From JADKBO01 sp037968395 (lineage in GTDB: Bacteria; Bacteroidota; Bacteroidia; Chitinophagales; Saprospiraceae): 5,998 bases of DNA. Below the pieces are notes generated by a model. That model made no database searches, was not told the origin of the DNA, and saw only the letters and a list, made by a program, of their open reading frames with translations. Positions within the stretch are counted from its first letter, which is position 1. Each line of letters begins with the position of its first letter. Shown here piece after piece: positions 1-5,953 of this stretch. The position numbers were made by a program, and so were the translations under genes. The stretch covers positions 1-5,998 of the forward strand of contig JBBKVK010000199.1 of assembly GCA_037968395.1 (NCBI GenBank), given 5' to 3'.

Positions 1-33
1 GTATTAAAGCACTTAAACGTTAAATAAACAGCC

Positions 34-59
34 AACTATAATATATTATATAAATAGTT
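34..59. repeat. AT-rich inverted repeat/palindrome in the leader
   Basis: Positions 37-50 are a perfect 14-base palindrome (TATAATATATTATA). A second possible pairing, AACTAT at 34-39 with ATAGTT at 54-59, overlaps it. It lies about 60 bases upstream of the start, where a promoter or upstream operator could sit. I could not find the Bacteroidota -7 consensus (TAnnTTTG) properly placed between it and the gene, so any regulatory role is speculative. Low-complexity AT sequence makes such palindromes easily by chance. Confidence 0.3.
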
Positions 60-100
60 AATATGTGGCAAGGATTTTGCTTCTGAAATAAGTAAAAAAC

Positions 101-111
101 AGGTTATTTTG
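101..111 (+). promoter_or_regulatory. TTG start codon with only a minimal AGG upstream
   Basis: The TTG at 109-111 is preceded by AGG at 101-103 with a five-base gap, in an A-rich context (91-99). There is no extended Shine-Dalgarno sequence, which is normal in Bacteroidota, where A-rich leaders often suffice. The start is decided by the signal peptide and by the in-frame TAG at 55-57. No ATG or GTG is available in frame between that stop and the TTG. An ATT at 106-108 is a less likely alternative. Confidence 0.6.
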
Positions 112-165
112 AAAAAGTCAATTTTTTTAATTCTATTTTCAGCATTAGTTTCTATTGTTGAAGCC
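109..165 (+). other. Sec signal peptide, residues 1-19
   Basis: The N-terminus has two lysines directly after the initiator, then a hydrophobic core (IFLILFSALVSIV, residues 5-17), then E-A. Cleavage is predicted after Ala19, leaving Gln20 as the mature N-terminus (VEA|QLT). There is no lipobox cysteine near the cleavage site, so this is signal peptidase I type and not a lipoprotein. T9SS substrates require Sec export first, which agrees with the C-terminal sorting domain. Confidence 0.9.
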
Positions 166-3100
166 CAACTCACAGTAGATTTTTCAGTAAATCAAAATGA
201 AAGTTGTGGCAGTTTGCAAGCTGTTTTCCAAGACAATTCAACTTCTTCTGAAGGAGCTATTATTTCTTGGAATTGGGATTTGGCAGGTATTCAAAGTACG
301 AGAGAGAAACCTGGAAGAATTTTTAGTGAGCCAGGTCGATACACTATTTGTCTAGAAGTAACTGATATTAATGGTAATATAAATAAATTATGCAAAGACG
401 ATTTTGTTATTATCCATGAAAAACCAATTGCAGACTTCAAAGTTGATTATAGAAAGGGTTGTACACCATTAACAGTTACTTTTGATGACCTTACTGCTAC
501 TCAGGCAAATATAAAAAACTGGATTTGGGATATTGGAGGCAATAAAAATGTAATAAGTACAGCTGATGAAAATGAAATAATAAATACAACTTATGTAACT
601 GGTGGATTCTATTCTGTTTCACTATCCGTAGAAGATACTAATGGTTGCAAGGATGCAATAACCAAAAAAGACTATATCGAAGTTTTTTCTACGCCAAAGG
701 TAGTTTTAAGCAGAGAGGTGAAGTCATTTTGTGATTTTCCATGGATAGTTCAATTTAAAAATGAAAACATTGATCTTTCTGCTAAATATTTTTGGGACTT
801 TGGAAATGGAAAAACTTTTGAAGGGGCAACTCCACCCCAGACTTACTACTATGATCCAGGAGTATATGATATAAAAGTTGTAGTTGAAAAAGGAGAATGT
901 AAAGATACTTTTTTGTTTGAAAAGTATATCAACACAGATTTTGCTTTTGAAATAGATTATGACATTAAATCTCCATGTTCAAATGAACAAGTAACATTTT
1001 ATGATCTGACTAAGTTGAGTTTGGATAGTATAAAATGGAATTTTGGAAACGGTACTTTCTCAAACGAAATATCTCCAAGTATAATATTTGGGACTGATGG
1101 ATGTTTTATTGTAGAGGTTACGAGATATTTTTCAAATTGCCAAATTACAACTAAATATCCTTGTATAACTGTAAAGCCATTACCTGAAGTCAAATATGAA
1201 TTAGATAATCAATTTACCTGTAATGTACCTGTGGACCTTAAAGTCAAAGGTTTAGAAATTGGTAAGTATAAATGGCAAATAAAAAATAGCAGTGGAATAA
1301 CTCAACCATTTGATTCTATTCAAAATATTTTTACTCTAAATGAATTTGGACAATACTTTTTAGATGTTTCTTATGAAAACACTCAAGGTTGTGCAAATTC
1401 AGAAACGAGTATACCTATAGAAATAGACAAATTTACCGCTGAATTGCCAAGGAGAGGACCTTCTGGGTGTGTTCCTTTAAAAGTTTTCCTTACAGATAGT
1501 GTGATATCTAATGTAGGTATTGCTTCCTATAGTTGGACCATACCTCAATTAAACTTTTGGTCAAAAAATAAATCGCCCCAAGTAACATTAATAGATACTG
1601 GGAGATATGATGTGCAACTTATTGTAAAAAATGTCTTTGGATGTAAAGACACTATTTTAAGAAATGATTATTTGCAAGGAGGTATCGCTCCTACTGTAGA
1701 TTTCACTGCTTTTCCATTAGAAGATTGCCTTTCGTCAGAAAGAACTTTTCTTAATGGTTCTAGTAGTAATGCGGATTTTTGGATTTGGAGTTTTGGGGAT
1801 GACACCTTTTCTTCTGATAAGAATCCGACACATACTTACAATATGATAGGGACTTTTGATATATCTTTGTCCGCATTCCACAATGGATGTGGTAATGATA
1901 TTGGTAAAAACAATTATATAAATATTCTAGAGCCAATTTCGCAATACGAAATTCTCTACAATTGTGAAGATCCATATACCATTGATTTTAATAATTTGTC
2001 AATTGGGGCAGATTCAATGTACTGGTTTGTTGAAAACTCAAATGGAGCTCAAGATACCATTCGAGATACACTAATAACAAATTTTACGTTCCCAAATACT
2101 GGAAAACATATTTTGGGCGTCTATACAAAAAGTGACTCCACAGGATGTGTTCATATAAGAATGGATACTGTCCAAATCGTTGACTTACAAGCAAATTATA
2201 CTGTTGACACGTTGCAAGGGTGTAAACCATTAAGTATCACATTAGACCATCTTTCGTCTGATTATATAAATTATAATTTCACAGTAAGCGATATAAATGT
2301 AGAGATCGATAGTTTTCTAGTTTTATACCAAGACACTGGAAAGTACAGCCTTCCATTGTTACAAGTAGAAGATATACACGGTTGTATTAAAATATATCAA
2401 GATAGTAGCTTTGTGTATGTAAACGGATTGAATGTTAATGCAGAATTTAATGAGATAATTTGTGTGCCTGACTCAGCAGTAATGAAGAATATAAGTACTT
2501 CTTATTTAGGTAACATAGACGAAGTAAAATGGAAATATAACGATTCTATATATAATGCAGATATAGTTGAATTTAATATTTTGGATATTGGAACATATCA
2601 AGCAAATTTAATTGTAAGCAATGATTGGGGATGTGTCGATAGTGTAAATCTTGTTTTCGAGGGCATCAATGCTACCTCCGATTTTTCTTCAGATACCTTA
2701 GGTTGTATTGGTACAGAAATTCTGTTTATACCTAATAATCAAGCCTTGACTATCTCTGATTATTTATGGGACTTTGGAGATGGATCTACAAGTACAGACC
2801 TAGTTGCAAGACATAGTTATGCAACGGAAGGTGTCTACACAGTATGTTTGTCTATCACTGATATCCGAGGATGCACTAATATGCTGTGCAAAGAAAACTA
2901 TATAGAAATAGCAAATCCAGTTGCTCAATTTCAAGGTAGCCCATTGGAAGAAGAATGCCCTCCCCTTATTTCAGATTTCACTAATAGCTCACAGAATGCC
3001 ATAAGATATCAATGGAAGTTTGGTGATGACAGTGGAGTATCTCAGGTAGAAAATCCATCACATATATATACGGAACCTGGAATTTTTGATGTGAGTTTAG

Positions 3101-5634
3101 TAGCCATAAGGTCAGAACTGTGCAAAGATACATTGATACTTGAGGATTATGTATTGGTAAAAGGGCCAAAGGGAAATTTTTCTTATGACGTAATTGGTAA
3201 TTGTACTCCCTTAGAGGTGAAATTTAAGGCTAGTTCTGATAGATATTACAAATATTTATGGGATTTTGGCAATGGAGAAATTGACAGTAGCGAAACATTA
3301 TTGGTAGTTGACTCTTTTGTTATTACTTATTATAAGTCAGGCAATTTTACACCTAAATTAATCATTACCGATGACAATGGTTGTGCAAGGACTTTCAGCT
3401 CAGATGCAATTCAAGTTAATGAAATTCAATCTGATTTTGAACTACTTAATGAAACATTATGTGATGTTCCTATTACATTAAATATTAAAAACAAAACAAA
3501 ATACAGCACTCCTGCCATAAATTTTGAATGGGAAATAGCAAATACAAGTGGTTCGCAAAAATTTTACCAAGAAGAGATCTCTACTCAGGTTTCAGAGCTT
3601 GGTAAATATGATGTTACTTTGATAAGTTCCACAAAAAACTGTTTAGACACAATTGTAAAAGAAGATTTTATTAATATTACAGAATCCCCAATAGTTGATT
3701 TTGATATCCCAGATACATTATGTGCAAGTTTACCTATAAATATTAAAAATAACTCTTATATCAATAATGGGGATATTCAAGAATATAACTGGACATTGAA
3801 CGGCAGACTAGTGTCTGAAGATAGAGATTTAAATATAAAACTGACTGAAGGACAATATAACCTTACATTAAGTGCCATATCAAAAGATGGTTGTATTTCA
3901 GAAAAGTCAACTGTTTTATCAATATTACCCAATCCAGAATTTTTATTAACAACAGATGAAATAATTTGTATTGGAGAAGAGGGCACATTAAAAGCGACAT
4001 TATCCGATCCTGTAAATAGTAAGTATTTTAGTTGGAGTGATGGTAATAGTATATTGTGTACAGATTGTTTAGAAATAAACGTAAATCCACCAGTCTCACA
4101 ACACTACTATTTTTCTTTAAATAACAAAAATGGGTGTTTTCAAAGTGATTCTATTGAACTAAAAGTAGCTCCAGTTTACCCACCTGCAATTACATTATCT
4201 GAAGATACAACAATTTGCCTAGGCACCTATGCTGAAATTTTTATCCTAGATTACAATAATGATTATAACTATAGTTGGGAAGGAAATGGCGTATTATGTA
4301 AGGACAATTGCATTTCAAAAAAAGTGAACCCTTCTTTGGATACTTACTATGAAGTTTTAGCTCAAAACACCTATGGATGTGAGACTATTGACACTATTCA
4401 AGTTTTGGTGGAGACTACTATTCCAGACTTTTTAATAGATGAAAAATTTATATGCGAGGATGCATCTAGCCGTCTTACTTTCACTGGTGGCCAAAATCCA
4501 ATTTGGGTTAGTGAAGGCGATACACTTTGTACAAGTTGTGTAGAAATAGATATTATGCCAACAAATGATCAAATGTACTTTTTAACTGTAAATTCACTTT
4601 TAGGGTGCACCTATACAGATAGTTTAATGGTACAAATTGTGCCTCTCAATAGTATTGATGCTGGTGATTATATTGAAATATGTAAAGGAGAATCCATAAT
4701 ATTAGGTGGAAAAGGCATAGGAGATCCAACGTGGAGTCCTGGTGTTGATTTTGAAAGTGAAATTTTTAACCCATCAGTGAGTCCTGACTCTACCACACAG
4801 TTTTTATTAAAAGTTAGTAAAGATGAATGTACATTATTAGATAGTGTATTGATAGATGTCATATACAAAGCAGAAATCACTGCCATGGGTGATACGGTTT
4901 GTCTTGGAGAATCAGGTATGATATCAGCAACAGGGAAAGCCCAAAAATATACTTGGTATGAAAATGGAAAAGCAGTGTTTGGAGAGGCTAATACCAGAAT
5001 TCAGCCTGATAAAACAAAACAGCTGATGGTAGTGGGATCTAGAACAACGTGTGAAAATGACACTGCATATGTTGAATTTTTTGTTCACCCAAAAGTAGAT
5101 TATGAATTAGTTGAGGATAGGATAAAAATGCATTATAATAGCAGAGTGCTTGTCACAGCAATATTTAGTGAAAATGAGAATTATTCTTATACTTGGCTAC
5201 CAGAAGATGGGTTGAACTGTAGTGACTGCCCTACCCCATTAATTTCTGATCTAGAATATGATATCACATATTCAATTTTAATAAAAGATGAGCAATCGGA
5301 TTGTGAAATAGAGGAAGTCCTTTCAGTAAGATTAGATGAGACTTGTAGTAAAGAAGGTTTCTTTATTCCCAATGCATTCTCCCCTAATGATGATGGAAGA
5401 AATGATGAGTTTTTAATAAACATAGGAGATGAAAAAGAATTTTTAGAGATAAATATACTTGATAAATGGGGAAATATTCTCTTCAACTCCAGTGACCCCA
5501 ATTTCAGGTGGGACGGTAGAGTCAATGGATACAAAGTGAATTCTGGAGTGTATGTTTATCTAATTTCTGCTTTTTGTCCTGATAATGGCGAAAAATATAA
5601 ATTTGGAGGAGATATCACAATTTTCAACTATTAA
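109..5634 (+). CDS. Giant PKD/Ig-like repeat surface protein with T9SS type B (CHU_C) sorting domain
   Basis: This is probably a secreted or cell-surface adhesin-like protein of 1841 residues, about 200 kDa. Residues 1-19 look like a Sec signal peptide. Residues about 22-1275 form 15 PKD-type repeats, with signatures such as WDFGDG at 887-892, WDFGNG at 229-234 and 1051-1056, and WSFGDD at 560-565. Residues about 1276-1748 form six Ig-like repeats. Residues about 1749-1841 match the gliding-motility-associated C-terminal domain (IPNAFSPNDDG at 1753-1763, then DKWGN, a W-D-G motif and NSGVYVY). In Bacteroidota this C-terminal class directs passage through the type IX secretion system. I see no catalytic domain, so a structural or adhesive role is inferred, and the ligand is unknown. 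The frame is intact with no frameshift. The start is TTG at 109: the frame is closed by TAG at 55-57, the next in-frame Met is residue 579, and only this start gives a complete signal peptide. No neighbouring gene on the same strand is visible, so operon membership cannot be judged. The domain reading is firm; the biological role is open. Confidence 0.95.
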   Translation: MKKSIFLILFSALVSIVEAQLTVDFSVNQNESCGSLQAVFQDNSTSSEGAIISWNWDLAGIQSTREKPGRIFSEPGRYTICLEVTDINGNINKLCKDDFVIIHEKPIADFKVDYRKGCTPLTVTFDDLTATQANIKNWIWDIGGNKNVISTADENEIINTTYVTGGFYSVSLSVEDTNGCKDAITKKDYIEVFSTPKVVLSREVKSFCDFPWIVQFKNENIDLSAKYFWDFGNGKTFEGATPPQTYYYDPGVYDIKVVVEKGECKDTFLFEKYINTDFAFEIDYDIKSPCSNEQVTFYDLTKLSLDSIKWNFGNGTFSNEISPSIIFGTDGCFIVEVTRYFSNCQITTKYPCITVKPLPEVKYELDNQFTCNVPVDLKVKGLEIGKYKWQIKNSSGITQPFDSIQNIFTLNEFGQYFLDVSYENTQGCANSETSIPIEIDKFTAELPRRGPSGCVPLKVFLTDSVISNVGIASYSWTIPQLNFWSKNKSPQVTLIDTGRYDVQLIVKNVFGCKDTILRNDYLQGGIAPTVDFTAFPLEDCLSSERTFLNGSSSNADFWIWSFGDDTFSSDKNPTHTYNMIGTFDISLSAFHNGCGNDIGKNNYINILEPISQYEILYNCEDPYTIDFNNLSIGADSMYWFVENSNGAQDTIRDTLITNFTFPNTGKHILGVYTKSDSTGCVHIRMDTVQIVDLQANYTVDTLQGCKPLSITLDHLSSDYINYNFTVSDINVEIDSFLVLYQDTGKYSLPLLQVEDIHGCIKIYQDSSFVYVNGLNVNAEFNEIICVPDSAVMKNISTSYLGNIDEVKWKYNDSIYNADIVEFNILDIGTYQANLIVSNDWGCVDSVNLVFEGINATSDFSSDTLGCIGTEILFIPNNQALTISDYLWDFGDGSTSTDLVARHSYATEGVYTVCLSITDIRGCTNMLCKENYIEIANPVAQFQGSPLEEECPPLISDFTNSSQNAIRYQWKFGDDSGVSQVENPSHIYTEPGIFDVSLVAIRSELCKDTLILEDYVLVKGPKGNFSYDVIGNCTPLEVKFKASSDRYYKYLWDFGNGEIDSSETLLVVDSFVITYYKSGNFTPKLIITDDNGCARTFSSDAIQVNEIQSDFELLNETLCDVPITLNIKNKTKYSTPAINFEWEIANTSGSQKFYQEEISTQVSELGKYDVTLISSTKNCLDTIVKEDFINITESPIVDFDIPDTLCASLPINIKNNSYINNGDIQEYNWTLNGRLVSEDRDLNIKLTEGQYNLTLSAISKDGCISEKSTVLSILPNPEFLLTTDEIICIGEEGTLKATLSDPVNSKYFSWSDGNSILCTDCLEINVNPPVSQHYYFSLNNKNGCFQSDSIELKVAPVYPPAITLSEDTTICLGTYAEIFILDYNNDYNYSWEGNGVLCKDNCISKKVNPSLDTYYEVLAQNTYGCETIDTIQVLVETTIPDFLIDEKFICEDASSRLTFTGGQNPIWVSEGDTLCTSCVEIDIMPTNDQMYFLTVNSLLGCTYTDSLMVQIVPLNSIDAGDYIEICKGESIILGGKGIGDPTWSPGVDFESEIFNPSVSPDSTTQFLLKVSKDECTLLDSVLIDVIYKAEITAMGDTVCLGESGMISATGKAQKYTWYENGKAVFGEANTRIQPDKTKQLMVVGSRTTCENDTAYVEFFVHPKVDYELVEDRIKMHYNSRVLVTAIFSENENYSYTWLPEDGLNCSDCPTPLISDLEYDITYSILIKDEQSDCEIEEVLSVRLDETCSKEGFFIPNAFSPNDDGRNDEFLINIGDEKEFLEINILDKWGNILFNSSDPNFRWDGRVNGYKVNSGVYVYLISAFCPDNGEKYKFGGDITIFNY
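172..3933 (+). other. Array of 15 PKD-type repeats (residues ~22-1275)
   Basis: Each unit is about 80-90 residues and follows the pattern: an x-x-x-F strand, a Cys, a T/V-x-F-x-x-x-S strand, a core Trp motif, a G-x-Y/F-x-V-x-L strand, G-C, then a Y-I-x-V strand. Core aromatics are W56, W140, W229, W310, W389, W476, W560, W639, F724, W808, W887, W969, W1051, W1141 and W1228. The W-[DNSK]-F-G-[DN]-[GD] signature is kept in repeats 3, 4, 7, 11, 12 and 13, loosely kept in 1 and 2, and eroded in 5, 6, 8-10, 14 and 15. Repeat 7 also shows the classic NPTHTY strand. The PKD fold is a beta-sandwich that usually serves as spacer or ligand-binding unit in extracellular proteins. The repeats are clearly diverged at the DNA level, so recent slippage expansion is unlikely. 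Confidence 0.88.
3934..5352 (+). other. Array of six Ig-like repeats with CxxC-type motifs (residues ~1276-1748)
   Basis: After repeat 15 the unit changes. These repeats start with a short strand ending in [IV]-C-x-G-[ET] (ICIGE, ICLGT, ICKGE, VCLGE), have an [SN]-W or T-W core (W1309, W1390, W1466, W1542, W1616, W1696), and end in G-C or a similar Cys. Four carry a second cysteine pair just after the Trp: C1317/C1320, C1397/C1401 (spaced by three), C1474/C1477 and C1704/C1707. This form resembles the Ig-like units that commonly precede CHU_C domains in Bacteroidota, where a WSP...L-x-C-x-x-C-P pattern recurs. The last unit (TWLPEDGLNCSDCPTPL) is closest to that form. Repeats 19 and 20 lack the CxxC. 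The exact family name cannot be assigned by eye. Confidence 0.78.
5353..5631 (+). other. T9SS type B C-terminal sorting domain (CHU_C / gliding-motility-associated CTD)
   Basis: Residues about 1749-1841 contain the hallmark F-[FI]-I-P-N-A-F-S-P-N-D-D-G-x-N-D (1751-1766), then a strand leading to I-L-D-K-W-G-N (1782-1788), F-N-S, W-D-G (1801-1803), then NSGVYVYLI (1811-1819) and a final G-G-D-I-T-I strand. This order matches the family known as PF13585/TIGR04131. In characterised members such as SprB of Flavobacterium johnsoniae it is the type B T9SS signal, and secretion usually needs PorP/SprF-family partners. The domain is complete and ends at the natural stop, so the protein is not truncated. 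Confidence 0.93.
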
Positions 5635-5827
5635 AAGTTATTGAACTCAAGATGTTTTAAAATTATGGATTGAGGGTCTACCCAATTTAAATATTGATTT
5701 GTTAACCATGACAAACAATAGTGTATAATGCTTCAATCAATAATGGTATATAAGCTTAGTCGATCCAATCAAATAATAATTTGAATTATAGGTATTGTGA
5801 TTCAGCCTGTAAAAGTACTTACTTTCT

Positions 5828-5855
5828 TGCCTGTCCAGCAGGCAGCTTGGTTTTT
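5828..5855 (+). terminator. Possible weak hairpin terminator or REP-like hairpin
   Basis: TGCCTG (5828-5833) pairs with CAGGCA (5839-5844) around a five-base loop (TCCAG), and a T-G wobble could extend the stem. TTTTT follows at 5851-5855, six bases after the stem. It could end transcription from the giant gene, about 200 bases past its stop. The gap before the T-run makes it a poor match to a classical intrinsic terminator. The stem also resembles the short CTGCCTG/CAGGCAG palindromes scattered between genes in many Bacteroidota, so an extragenic repeat is an equally good reading. Confidence 0.3.
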
Positions 5856-5916
5856 CAACCTATGCCGCTTATAGCATCACAGGCTATGACAAAGTTCTAA
5901 TGCATATAGCAGGTTA

Positions 5917-5953
5917 AACAAAAAAAGGCAAAAACCTCTAAGTCCTTGCCTTT
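5917..5953 (-). terminator. Intrinsic terminator of a convergent minus-strand transcript
   Basis: Read on the minus strand from 5953 downward, AAAGGCAAGGAC (5953-5942) pairs with GTTTTTGCCTTT (5935-5924) to give a 12-base-pair stem with a six-base loop (TTAGAG). Ten pairs are Watson-Crick and two are G-U. The stem runs directly into TTTTGTTT (5923-5916). In plus-strand RNA the two G-U pairs become A-C mismatches and the U-run is not adjacent, so the structure is directional. It implies a minus-strand gene whose 3' end lies at or just beyond the right edge. In-frame stops on that strand at 5979-5977 (TAG) and 5972-5970 (TAA) are well placed to end it, but the gene itself cannot be identified from about 20 bases. 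Confidence 0.75.

Noticed and set aside
13..42. E. coli-like promoter (TTAAAC 13-18, TATAAT 37-42)
   Set aside because: The -35 match is poor (3 of 6), and the main Bacteroidota sigma factor uses a different consensus (TTTG / TAnnTTTG). The TATAAT is part of an AT palindrome and likely arises by chance.
999..4886. Several short minus-strand open frames (999-1193, 1760-1975, 2981-3169, 3777-3986, 4668-4886)
   Set aside because: All are 60-72 codons, antisense to the repeat array, and have no recognisable domain or spacing. They are chance frames opposite a long AT-rich gene.
4054..5229. CxxC pairs as zinc ribbons or thioredoxin-like active sites
   Set aside because: They occur within Ig-like beta units of an exported protein, without paired CxxC knuckles or a thioredoxin fold pattern. 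A structural disulfide is simpler.
172..5352. Tandem DNA repeats, CRISPR or a recently expanded repeat
   Set aside because: The periodicity is only at protein level. No long identical DNA repeats or regular spacers were seen, and units are strongly diverged.
5187..5534. Minus-strand open frame of 115 codons
   Set aside because: It lies fully antisense to the sorting domain and last Ig-like repeat, whose protein sequence is clearly conserved. It is low in complexity (Ser/Leu/Pro-rich) and matches no family I recognise.
5631..5689. Possible terminator directly after the stop (TTAAAA/TTTTAA, and GGG-TCTA-CCC)
   Set aside because: The first stem is pure A-T and the second only three G-C pairs with bulges. 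Neither is followed by a T-run.
5728..5784. Plus-strand ATG frame of 18 residues
   Set aside because: It is too short, has no ribosome site and no recognisable peptide, so chance is the simplest explanation.
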